Source of the DNA: Euperipatoides rowelli
Taxonomy: Eukaryota; Onychophora; Udeonychophora; Euonychophora; Peripatopsidae
Assembly (NCBI GenBank): GCA_003024985.2
Contig: PXIH01S0011955.1
Length of the DNA: 10,023 nt
Reading direction: 5' to 3' (one strand)
Position numbers and translations under genes: made by a program. Under the pieces are notes generated by a model. That model was not told where the DNA came from. It was given only the letters and a program-made list of their open reading frames with translations, and ran no database searches. Positions 1 through 8,262 of the stretch are shown piece after piece (positions within the stretch are counted from its first letter, which is position 1; each line of letters starts with the position of its first letter).

Positions 1-220
1 CCACCTTAAAGTCAAAAATTCAGAATCACTTAAAAAATTAAAAAAAAAAAAAAATTCCTTATGCAAAGGGTTAAGGATAGATAAATAATGTAAACCAAAT
101 TTTGTTTCGGCCCATCTGAGAAACAAAACAATGCAACTAATGATAAGTGCATTTGGGATAAGATTTGCTTAGCCATTGTTAATCACTATTAAAATAAAGC
201 AATGCAAAATTAGCACAATA
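1..220 (-). repeat. 3' LTR of the gypsy element, partial (U3 start only)
   Basis: Positions 71-220 match 7211-7361 in direct orientation with about ten differences and one 1-base indel, about 93% identity counted by eye. The match stops sharply at 220/221 and 7361/7362, which fits an LTR edge. Positions 1-70 align more loosely to about 7130-7210, with an A-tract expansion (about 41-54) and an indel of about 20 bp, so the LTR probably continues beyond the window. In the element's own orientation this is the beginning of U3. Confidence 0.8.
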
Positions 221-488
221 AAACTAAAATTCTTTAATTTCTTTTCTAGAGCTATTTCTTCATTTTATATTTTGACTCCCATTGTTAAAGGTGAAAATGA
301 TTACTTATGACATTTGCACTCCTTTTCATGCCAATGCCTGTAACATTTCCTTGTCTTGGTGTCTTTACTACTTGTGTTGTACTTGTGCTGTTCGCTGCTA
401 ACAGCATCCGTCAAATCTTTTTTAGTGATCACCTCCATCTCCTGTTATGGAGCTTACTGAATCCTGCCGCTCTTGTTCCTTTTCTGCT
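221..488. other. Non-coding spacer between pol and 3' LTR
   Basis: No minus-strand reading frame of note follows the pol stop at about 489. The plus-strand open frame starting at 307 is antisense to the pol end and spacer and has no recognisable domain. In the element's orientation this stretch would hold the polypurine tract. No envelope gene is visible. Confidence 0.6.
230..248 (-). other. Possible polypurine tract
   Basis: On the minus strand this is a purine-rich run of mostly A and G interrupted by a few T. It lies about 10 bases before the inferred U3 start at 220, where plus-strand priming is expected. The tract is imperfect and not immediately adjacent to the LTR, so the call is weak. 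Confidence 0.3.
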
Positions 489-1640
489 TTATCTCCCTCT
501 TTCTTCTCTAGGTAATGTGTTAAGATCTCCAGGTGGTGTATCTGATTGAGAATTGGGCTTTGGTAGCTCTACTTCCTTGATTGGTGTAGCTGTGAAGAAT
601 GGCCTCAGCCTTTCCACTTGTACTCTCTTTGTAACCGTATTTTCATTATGGTCTCCTTCCAGTCCAATCACGTAACTTACTGACAACAGATTTTCCTTTA
701 TTTTAAAAGGGCCATCGTACATATATTTGAACCCCTGGTTCCGTGTTTTACCAATCTATACCAACCTGTATAATACTTTGTCTCCTATACTAAACTTTGG
801 CATGTCTCTACTCTTATTCTCCAAAAGTGAGTGTTTGGAGTAGAATTTAAACTGCTGTGGAAGGAGTTATTGTGAGTGAACTGCACTAAGTGGAGTTTAG
901 TCATCCAGGTCTTCCCTGCACTATTACAAAGAGTGGTTAACCTCTTTGTTAAGCCTTTCCACAATACCATTTATTGCTGGATGGTATGGGGAGGTCATGT
1001 AATGCTTAACCTGCAAAGCATTGCAGGCCTGTGAAAATACCTGGGATCTGAAGTTGCTACCTCTATCTGTGATTATCACCTCAGGTACGCCAAAGATGGT
1101 AATATATTCTCTTGGGTTTTTCTAAATCAAGTACAGGTGGCTTATTGTGGGGAGGACTGTTCTTCTGATAGGTTTCACATGTAAGCAAATAGTTGCAAAC
1201 GTCCTGCCTAAAAGTATCCCAGAAGTACTTTTCTAACAAAAGGGAGCAGGTGGTCATATATCCAGCATGATTGACCCATTTGGCACTGTGTATGCCAGCT
1301 ATGACGATGTCTAAGCTTCTCTGGCACGTAGATGGTGTTAACCTTAACATCGAGTTTCTTTGCCAAGTGAACGACTCTTTTAGCAAATATACCATGTCCT
1401 TCCATCTGGTATAGCCTAACACCCTTCTCATACGCAGGTTCATTATCATAGATAGACCTGTTCATCCAGAATTTCTTCACTTGGCTGTTCTGATCTTGCT
1501 CCTTTTTGATTACATCAAATGTAACTATTTTACTTGGGGATATACTCTTTGTCCTCATTGCCAATACTTGTGGGCCTTCGTCCAGAGGCAAAGTGTCACT
1601 GGTTTGGCTAGTTACTTCCTTGTCCTCTTGGAGTCTTCCA
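489..1640 (-). pseudogene. pol: Integrase, broken (HHCC finger, partial DDE core, GPY/F module)
   Basis: The element's integrase, which would insert the cDNA into the host chromosome. The N-terminal HHCC finger is at about 1290-1170: His at 1290, His at 1269, Cys at 1179, and a Tyr where the fourth ligand (Cys) is expected at 1170. The spacings H-x6-H-x29-C-x2-(C) fit the family. The catalytic core keeps the second Asp in a TDRG motif (1059-1070) and the Glu in a VER motif (951-962). The stretch from the finger to FGVPE just before TDRG is far too short and lacks the first Asp, so roughly 80 residues appear deleted near 1095-1130. Two adjacent stops follow the VER helix, after which a shifted frame (about 915-785) continues the family pattern. 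Positions 722-489 carry the C-terminal GPY/F module (YDGPF at 722) and end in TAA. Not functional. Confidence 0.88.
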
Positions 1641-2095
1641 TGCAATGCCAAATCATGTGCTGTATTCCCAGTACACTTGGCATGCCCTGGAGTGTGTTCC
1701 ATCTAACATCAACCAATTGCATAAGATGTTGAATGCACATAAACTCAGCCATATTCTCCACTGGTTTACTACATGCTGATTTCCATCTATTGCTAATCTA
1801 ATTCGGCAAATTATTGGTAATATTGTCCATGGCGTACATATCCGAAATGATTATCTCCTTAATGTTTGCACTTATGGCCATCTTTAATGCTTGGATAATT
1901 GCAGATAACACAGCCTGGTTATTTGTCATACTGTTGTCATCATGTCCATGGTAATCCTCTATCTCGCATCCCTCCCAATGAACTTCAATGCCTGTTTTGG
2001 CTTGTGAGGTACCATTTTTCACACAACTACCACCAGTGGTATCTGTAGGTATCTTTACTTCTGGATTTTCTATCAGCTCTGGAGACTCCTCTCAT
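1640..2095 (-). pseudogene. pol: Second, RNase HI-type ribonuclease H domain of the retrotransposon polyprotein, broken
   Basis: About 150 codons with the full order of RNase HI landmarks, lying between the classical gypsy RNase H and integrase. The first strand has TGGSC (2023-2037) where TDGSC is expected, so the first Asp is Gly. Next come an NG...AKTGI stretch and MTNNQAVLSAIIQAL, with Val at 1909-1911 in place of the catalytic Glu. IIISD (Asp at 1840-1842) keeps the third acid. A KPVEN motif follows, then TPGHAK (His at 1682-1684), and finally GNTAHDLA (Asp about 1652-1654). This is the cellular or archaeal-like RNase H pattern, including the TNN and GHA boxes that the classical gypsy domain lacks. 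A TAG stop at 1798-1800 and a frame change near 1700-1715 break it. The assignment is sure. Whether it was captured from a host gene or another element cannot be told here. Confidence 0.85.
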
Positions 2096-2109
2096 CTTCA
2101 ATATGCTAG

Positions 2110-2600
2110 TAATTGCATTACTATTTCTCAAACAAAGTTGGGAGCATTTTGGTGACCCAATTGGTTATCCTTGAGCTTCCATCTTTCAGGCCCCAAAGAT
2201 ATTCCACCGCCTTCCATTCTGTGCAAACATCAATGGAGTAGCCAATGTTCAAATGATGGAAGTGCTCCGATACCATAATCACGGCTAGGGTGTGCTCAAG
2301 TACAGAACAGTTCCTCTGGCTTTATTTAGCTTGTTCGAGTAATAACCAATTGGACACTGGTTTTCTCCTGTCCCTTGTTCTAATACTATTAAGGCTGTTG
2401 CTGACACCTGGATTGAGATTTTGAACTTAGTGTTATCTGGGTAGTGCAATATGGATTTGCTGCCCAGCATGACCTGTACTTCCTTAAAAACTTTGTCTGT
2501 AAGGGTTCCCAGATAAGTTTCTTTTTCCCTGAAGATAGCAAGTCCGTAAGGGAGGCAATAATATGTGAAAGTGCAAGAAGAAACCGTAAAAGTTTAACTT
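2110..2600 (-). pseudogene. pol: Gypsy-type RNase H (first RNase H) with RT-connecting region, broken
   Basis: This domain would degrade the RNA strand of the RNA-DNA hybrid. Positions 2604-2480 carry the RT-RNase H linker pattern (LSHIIASLTDLL, then a Trp-centred IWEP segment). The RNase H fold starts near SILHYPDNTKF (about 2455). The first catalytic Asp (TDAS position) is Val in SIQVSAT, at about 2405-2407. PIGYYSNKLNKA follows at about 2350. In a different frame from about 2297 come EHTLAVIM, FHHLNIGYSIDVCTEWKAVEYL, with Glu at the expected Asp, and ITNWVTKML at about 2150. Two stops follow at about 2130. The typical final ADALSR-like motif was not found. The lost acids may be later decay or may predate it (see findings). 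Confidence 0.82.
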
Positions 2601-3391
2601 TCATAAGTAACTCCTAAGTTGCTTCAAGGAAGTCGGTGGGTTCAACATCATTTTCGCTTCTAAATTCTCCCTTGCCGGAGTGAATATTCCATCCTGTAAT
2701 GTGACCTAGAAAATTTACCTCAGGGACAAGGAAACGGTTTTTTTCATTGTTTATCTGGATGTTTTCATTAGAAAATATGTCCAGCACTTTGGACAATATT
2801 TCCTAGTGTTCACTAAGGGTATTGGTAGCTATCAACACATTGTCTTGATAAATGATTAGGGTATCGCCTATCAGGTCCCGCAAGTGTCTCCATAACAAAT
2901 TGAATAAACAGACCACTGTTCACTGTAACAATTGGCATCCATTTAAACTGGTACTTCTTATGAACAGTCCTGAATGCTAAGTATGTTCTAGATGCCGGCT
3001 CCAGCAGAACTCGATGATACCCATTGTGTAAATCTATGTTGCTAAACCAACTTTTTCCTTGTAATTTATTAAAAGTATCATTGATTCTAAAGATAGGATA
3101 ATCTATTTTCTTGGTACGACTGTTTATAGTAGTCGCGTCCAATATCAGCCTTATGTCTCCATTTTTTTTTTGGTGAACAATCATGGGTATGTTCCATGGA
3201 CTGCTATGTTCTATATTTCCACACTTTACATATTCCTCCAACTTATTAATTTTTTCTCTCAACTTGAGAGGTACTTGGTATTGTGCCATCTTTATAGGCT
3301 CCTCATAAGTTCTACTGAGTGCACAAACTTCTTGATTACTCCCAATACCGATCCTTGCACGAATACCTCTATGCTCTCTGCATATGTTGAT
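2600..3391 (-). pseudogene. pol: Reverse transcriptase, broken
   Basis: RNA/DNA-dependent DNA polymerase of the element. Fingers and palm are read from about 3391. The SSPWNIPMIVHQKKNG segment near 3200 is a standard gypsy RT block. FSNIDLHNGYH places the first catalytic Asp at 3032-3034. KYQFKWMP follows near 2955. A frame change near 2880 leads to the active-site box, read as YQDN (2839-2850), so the third catalytic Asp is Asn. A TAG stop sits at 2803-2805. The same frame then continues through SKVLDIFSNENIQ to VNFLGHI (about 2720), the usual end of the palm/thumb, and stops near 2614. The frame is the same as that of the upstream linker, separated only by a TAA at 3392-3394. Order and motifs are clearly Ty3/gypsy. 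Confidence 0.93.
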
Positions 3392-3748
3392 TTATTGTGA
3401 TAAGTCTTGATCAGATGCATGAGACTGATTGATTATATCTTGAATAAAACCTTCACACTCTAATTTATCCTTGTTGATCTTTTCACTTGGCTTTATCTGA
3501 ATTTGTCTATAAGCTAGAAACTCTTGTATGGTTTCTTCTACCTCTTCATGACTGACCTTCTGAATTCCCTTGTTGCTTGTATTTATCTTGGTTTGCTTTA
3601 TTGTTAAAGGCTTCTGGACGTTTCCTTCTACCTTTTTGCTAGCTAGATATTCCTGGTACTCAACATCCAAAATGTACCTACAATTGATTACCTCAATAGG
3701 TGGGAGTACCCCACAATAGGATCCAACATTGCAACATCCTCTCCCCAC
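3392..3748 (-). pseudogene. pol: Pol linker between protease and reverse transcriptase
   Basis: An open stretch of 118 codons between the protease and RT, in the same frame as the RT and ending at a single TAA. It is rich in Glu, Lys, Gln and Ile and has no recognisable domain. It contains a charged, probably helical part near its middle (HEEVEETIQEFLAYRQIQ). It is most simply the protease-RT connecting segment of the polyprotein, and the TAA probably arose from a Gln codon. Confidence 0.65.
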
Positions 3749-3752
3749 ATAT

Positions 3753-4109
3753 TCAAACCAACAAGTCGATGCCTATGATTGCACTGTAGTTTAAGACCTC
3801 CTTACCTTCCAATAAGTAGAAAGTATGTACAAATTGGTTGTTACCAATTGGGAGAGTAAAGTCTATGGTCTTTTCAAGAGTAGACCTACTGCTGAGGGAA
3901 CTTAGCAATTCCAATGGTTTGATAGATGTCGCCTTATGATTTAGTCCCAGGATCCGCACAGTATCAGTACTAATAAGTGAAAGGTCTGAATCCGGGTCCA
4001 GTAAGCACTTTAGTCTTCCCACATACTTTGAGTGGATTGTATGCTTATTACTGATAGCTGCCTTACCTTGTGCTTCTGAAGGTTTTTTGGCAGTGGAGTC
4101 CCTAATCAC
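3753..4109 (-). pseudogene. pol: Retropepsin-like aspartic protease, catalytic motif damaged
   Basis: Would cleave the Gag-Pol polyprotein. The active-site loop reads LLDPDSDLSLIS, with Asp at 3996-3998 and Asp at about 3990-3992 where Gly of the D-T/S-G triad is expected. The catalytic Asp is kept but the triad is changed from DTG/DSG to DPD. The C-terminal IIGIDLLV (about 3775) is the second conserved beta-strand motif of retropepsins, usually ILG-x-D. The length, about 100 residues, is normal for the family. A stop at 3753 ends this frame shortly before the pol linker begins in another frame. Confidence 0.8.
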
Positions 4110-4202
4110 TTTTCCTTTGATAGGTGCCTTTCAATACCAAATTCTGATGTTGGTTTGGTACGAATCCCAATTGCACTTCTGTTTTGAGGTGTTTCCCTAT
4201 CC

Positions 4203-5004
4203 TTACTTACTTACTGAAGATCTTTCAACTGTAGCTCTAGTTGTCTTGCTTTTTGCTGGAGGTTTCTTGTTCTTGACTGCACCTTTCTCATGGATACTCA
4301 AAGTAGCTAGACTATATTTTTCCTCTTCATCTGATTCTTCTCTCTGCATCTCTACAGCATTATTGAACATGGTGCTTAACTTAGGCTTACTTAGTTCATT
4401 TATGTGAGCTTCTATTTGCTTTGTCCATGAGAGGGCTTCATCTAAAGTGTGTGGATTCACTACGATCATGTGCTCTTGTACACTANGAGGAATTCCATTT
4501 AAAAATATTTCTAGCAGCTTATTGTAACCTACATACCTACCATCCCTAGCTTGAGCACTAGAGTTGCATATTTCTTGAAGGTGGATAATTCTCCTGTAGA
4601 AATCATCTATGGACTCACCTGGCATGCATCTACTTTCAAAAATTAACTTCCATGGGTCGCTATCGTGTCTAGCATACTGTGCTATCAACAACTCTTGCTA
4701 TTGTAAATGTTTTAATATGATCCTGGTCTACTCTAGATTCATAGAAGCTAGCTGCCTTCTGTTTCAGCTTACTCCTTAGCACCCTTAATGTAATCCTCTC
4801 AGGTCAGTTACAAGAAAGAGCTATGTCTTGTATGCTACTTATAAAAGAATGAATACTAAGATCTTTAGCCTTCTCCCCATGGAACTCTGGTATTAAAGGT
4901 GCATACAACCTAACTGTGTTTTCATTGAACAGGTTAGGCGATGCTGACTCCTGCATAGAAGAATTCAAGGTTGTGTTTCCTTGATCCTCTCCGTCTGTAG
5001 CCAT
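4203..5004 (-). pseudogene. gag: Gag, broken
   Basis: Structural protein that would form the virus-like particle and bind RNA. The ATG at 5004-5002 is the first in the leader, about 65 bases after the primer binding site, and is taken as the start. An acidic N-terminus leads into YAPLIPEFHGEK and SFISSIQDIA, a common opening of gypsy Gag capsid domains. A TGA at 4804-4806 interrupts the frame, which continues (LRSKLKQKAASFYESR) to 4669. A one-base shift near 4690 moves the signal into the next frame. That frame carries PWKLIFESRCMPGESIDDFYRRI and GYNKLLEIFLNGIP, the core capsid motifs, then a Lys-rich tail ending at 4203. There is one undetermined base at 4486. A damaged zinc knuckle may follow at about 4175-4130 (see findings). 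Confidence 0.85.
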
Positions 5005-5068
5005 GATGGTTCCTATAATACGAGTAACTAAGTTCTTGAAGGATATGGTTCAGGATACCGGGTATCAC

Positions 5069-5088
5069 GGATCCTGGCAAAGTCGCCA
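5069..5088 (-). other. Primer binding site (tRNA-Arg-like complement)
   Basis: On the minus strand this reads TGGCGACTTTGCCAGGATCC, about 8-10 bases after the inferred end of the 5' LTR. TGG at the start pairs with the CCA end of a tRNA. The rest resembles the TGGCGACCGTGACAGG type used by several elements that prime with tRNA-Arg, with three differences in 16 bases. Position and form strongly support a primer binding site. The identity of the tRNA is less certain. Confidence 0.75.
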
Positions 5089-5097
5089 AATAAATTG

Positions 5098-7361
5098 TAT
5101 TGCGGACAGGGTGTATGAAATCATAGGGTCACTCACCTTAAATATAAGGCAGATGTGTCTTCCCTATAATGATAACTTATGTGTTAGCCTAAACCTGCAA
5201 GATGTATTGTAACCTGCGATTATGTATATTTCCTCACAATCCAATGAGTATTTAGAAAGTTCACGTAGTATAAATACAGTTATACCCCTAACTATTAAAT
5301 GACTAAATTTAATAAACATGTAAATTTTGTTATTCTACTAAGGCAGTAATAAATTAATTAAATTAACCTTTCTAATAAAGACAGTACTTATAAATAAGAG
5401 TAAATAATAAAAGTACAATCTATCTATAATGCAATATTATATAAACTAAATTATTAATCTTACCAGATCTCCAGCTAATAATGACTCTTAGATGAGAATT
5501 CAGTACACACACCCTAATCAATAAGTGGCAAAACAAATAGTTATAAAGAATATCAGTTTATTTACAAAATATAAATAGAACATAAGGATATCATAAGGAA
5601 CATAGGTAGCTAGTAACTTCTTAGCTAGGTCTATGTCAAAATGAAATATTATAATCTACAAATGCTGCTTTACCAAAAATTAACTAAGTACAAATGTATT
5701 GCTGGTTACGGTATTTGTCTATTGGTAATTGTGTACCAACAATAATAAAAAATAAATTGTTTGAGAACCTATTCTAGAATAGTAAAGCTATTCACCTGAA
5801 CACAAACAATATAAAACATAAAAACCTGTAGGCTATCTTGCTTATGATAGCTCAATATATGTGTATATTATAGGTGACTAAATTACTCAAACCTATAATA
5901 CAGGCCAGTTTTCTACCATACCAATGATCTTATCCAACGGTTTACAGTTACCACATACCATTAAATTCACCCTTGACTTGTTTACAGTAATCAATCAACA
6001 GATAATAAATCAGCATCTATCATTAGAGGAAATACCCCAGTGGTAAGGACTTCTTCATAGTTGTTTGTAATAGGCTATATCGTGCAGCCTACCAATTTTA
6101 GCGAAGAATAATTCACAACGTCTAGTGAACACAGTAGATAGGTTTCGATTGTAGATTTGGTTTCTCCTTTCTGGTTTACTATCTTCCAGAGTGATTTCCT
6201 TTGGTATTCACAATACAGGATATTATGACACTGTATAAGGCATTAATTCTAACATGGAGACGTTAACTCTGTTGTAGGCTATGTCTTCAATACAACTTGT
6301 CAGTAAAACTGTACTCAATGAATATACCGGATATCTGGACTTAGAAAGGTTCATAGAATTACACTAGGATCATATAGATTCATAGTCTCGTTCATGACTG
6401 TATCAAATATATTCGTTTCAATTTGGCATTACCGCGATATCCATCGTATAGCAATCCAGCGCCATTTTGCTTGAGTTTTGCTAAACTGGTTAATGGTTTT
6501 AAAGTTTACCAACATCGACAGCAGATAGGTCCAAAACTGTTTACAACTTTATAGATACAAAAGCAGACATAATAGCAATTATTCTATAGCTTTATATTAA
6601 CGGAAATTTACTAATTACGCTTCATCGGACTACACCTTTTGATCTTCAGCCATGTGCTGTTTACAATCCCGCCTATTTTTTTTCTTTTTTTTTACAACTA
6701 TATTCGTATTTGAATACATGCAAGAACTAATGACATTATATTTATTAATAGGATAAATAATCTAAATATCATTTAATCCAAATAGAAATAGAATTTACAA
6801 TATTAAACTAAATCAATAATGGAGGATAAAATTACACTAATATTTATTTACAACTAACTATCAAATTCTGTTTCAGATTGTTGGTGCTATAAAGTGAAGG
6901 TAGAGGTCGTTACTATCCAGACCTAAACTTCAACACCGATCGCTAGATTCAGTATGCTGCTAATCATCTTAAAAGACTAATTTGGAGCATGGAAAAATTA
7001 AGAAAAATTAAATACTGTATAATTCCTATTTTCAATTATTTTAATGTAACAAAATTTTAATAAAAATAAATAAAACAAAATTAAACAAGTAGTTTAATGT
7101 ATCGGTGTTTTATCTTTATTTGTGCATTTACTATTATTTCAAATGAAGAAAGATATTTTAAAAAATAAACTAACTATACTCCTTATTCAATCCATATACT
7201 TAAATTGCTTTTAAGGATAGATAAAATAATGTAAAACAAATTTTGTTTCGGCCCATCTGAGAAACAAAACAATACCACTAATGACAGGTGCAGTTGGGAT
7301 AAGGTTTGCATAGCCATTGTTAATCACTATTAAAATAAAGCAATGCAAAATCAGCACAATA
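5098..7361 (-). repeat. 5' LTR of the gypsy element, about 2.26 kb
   Basis: Bounded on the left by the primer binding site and on the right by the sharp end of homology with the left LTR. The ends read TATTG at 5098 and CAATA at 7357-7361, a 5-base inverted repeat matching the limit of homology. A TG...CA alternative would be 5096-7358. The sequence is AT-rich with no open frame longer than about 65 codons and no convincing gene. The small minus-strand frame at 7405-7211 overlaps the LTR edge and is probably chance. Only the right-hand 150-230 bp can be compared with the other LTR, so an insertion nested inside cannot be excluded. Promoter and poly(A) signals could not be fixed because TATA-like and AATAAA-like words occur throughout. 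Confidence 0.75.
5832..5900. other. Two small inverted repeats in the LTR
   Basis: Positions 5832-5837 and 5846-5851 form a 6-bp stem with an 8-base loop. Positions 5866-5875 and 5891-5900 form a 10-bp stem with a 15-base loop. Both are AT-rich and could arise by chance. No function is claimed. Confidence 0.35.
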
Positions 7362-7676
7362 GAGATCCTAACAGGTGCATAAACACTATACCTGAAAAAG
7401 CGCATACATGTGCGCAGAAGGCTGAAAATTAGACAAATTTAATCTATTCATTTCAAATTTGTTTAATTAAATTTTTAAATTATATAGACCATTTAAATTC
7501 TTTTTAATTTAAACTGACTTTATAATTTAAAAATTTATTCACAGTATTTATTTTATATTTTTTTAAGAATACATTATATTCTCAGTTTATTTTGTAAAAA
7601 TGACTAAGTGAAACTTTAATAAATTGTTATGAGAACTAGATGTAAATATAGAAAATTTTATTAACTTTTGCATACA
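7362..7676. other. AT-rich flank, no gene seen
   Basis: Genomic DNA directly beyond the 5' LTR of the element. It is strongly AT-rich, without an open frame, splice-bordered coding stretch or recognisable repeat. The first bases after 7361 are where one copy of the target-site duplication would lie, but its partner is outside the window. Confidence 0.5.
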
Positions 7677-7700
7677 ATTTATTTATTTATTTATTTATTA
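7677..7700. repeat. (ATTT)n microsatellite, possible retroposon tail
   Basis: Five ATTT units followed by ATTA. Read on the minus strand it is an AAAT tract directly after a non-repetitive, less AT-rich sequence (CGTTGCCTTAGTAAT). That arrangement is typical of the 3' end of non-LTR retrotransposons or SINEs. Confidence 0.7.
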
Positions 7701-7829
7701 CTAAGGCAACGGTACAAGACCACTTCCTGCTTAGAGTAATAGTCAAAAAGGTTAAACCAAAATATATAAAACAGTGAGGATACAAAATAGATTTTTATAT
7801 ACTTTAAAAATCAATAATAAATAAAATTA

Positions 7830-8045
7830 AGGTAGGATAATTTATAAAGTGGAAAAATACAGTAGATAGAGCTGCTTAGTAAGAAAGTAGAAAAATATTT
7901 AGTGGAGAAAAATAATTATATTAAAATAAGATTAGATTGATGGAAGAGAGGTTAATTGAGTGAGAGACAAAATTCAAATAGTTAATGGGATTCATTTAGC
8001 AGATCTACAAGAGTATTAATCCTACGATAGATACGGCAGAGTTAT
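7830..8045. repeat. 216-bp direct duplication, copy 1
   Basis: Begins AGGTAGGATAATTTATAAAG and ends CGGCAGAGTTAT. It appears identical base for base to 8047-8262. The only thing between the copies is one N at 8046. Confidence 0.95.
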
Positions 8046-8046
8046 N
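8046..8046. other. Single undetermined base at the duplication junction
   Basis: One N exactly between two identical 216-bp copies. This is the usual mark of a minimal gap placed between contigs whose ends overlap. Confidence 0.85.
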
Positions 8047-8262
8047 AGGTAGGATAATTTATAAAGTGGAAAAATACAGTAGATAGAGCTGCTTAGTAAG
8101 AAAGTAGAAAAATATTTAGTGGAGAAAAATAATTATATTAAAATAAGATTAGATTGATGGAAGAGAGGTTAATTGAGTGAGAGACAAAATTCAAATAGTT
8201 AATGGGATTCATTTAGCAGATCTACAAGAGTATTAATCCTACGATAGATACGGCAGAGTTAT
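8047..8262. repeat. 216-bp direct duplication, copy 2
   Basis: Same length and, as far as read by eye, the same sequence as 7830-8045, with no mutation. Unlike copy 1 it is followed by unique sequence (CCTAGGCCACC). That pattern fits an unmerged contig overlap better than an old tandem duplication. Confidence 0.95.

Larger units (their letters stand above)
1..7361 (-). mobile_element. Degenerate Ty3/gypsy LTR retrotransposon with two RNase H domains (left end cut by window)
   Basis: A nearly whole LTR retrotransposon read right to left. Seen in order: long LTR, primer binding site, Gag, aspartic protease, reverse transcriptase, gypsy-type RNase H, an RNase HI-type domain, and integrase with HHCC finger and GPY/F module, followed by the beginning of the second LTR. 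RT-RNase H-integrase order and the GPY/F module place it in Ty3/gypsy rather than copia or BEL/Pao. No envelope-like frame lies between the end of pol (489) and the 3' LTR (220), so it appears to be a retrotransposon without env. Stops, frameshifts and missing catalytic residues in all domains make it non-autonomous and dead. The 3' LTR runs off the left edge, so target-site duplications cannot be tested. Exact clade not determined. Confidence 0.95.

Noticed and set aside
221-488. Possible envelope gene downstream of pol, as in errantiviruses
   Set aside because: Only about 270 bases separate the pol stop from the LTR, with no long minus-strand frame, signal peptide or fusion-like segment.
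307-549. Plus-strand open frame of 80 codons with hydrophobic stretches
   Set aside because: It overlaps the pol end and spacer in antisense, its residues show no known family, and hydrophobic bias is expected from reading purine-rich minus-strand coding DNA backwards. It is not an envelope gene.
4087-4407. Plus-strand open frame of 106 codons
   Set aside because: It is antisense to the Gag C-terminus and has no recognisable domain. It is a shadow of the minus-strand gene.
6040-6155. tRNA-like A box (CCCAGTGGTAAGG) and B-box-like GGTTTCGATTG, suggesting a tRNA-derived SINE
   Set aside because: The two boxes are about 100 bases apart, no cloverleaf could be formed by eye, and both words are imperfect. 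They are probably chance inside the LTR.
7211-7405. Minus-strand open frame of 64 codons across the LTR edge
   Set aside because: It spans the LTR/flank boundary, and the left LTR copy has an indel and changes that disrupt it, so it is not a conserved product.
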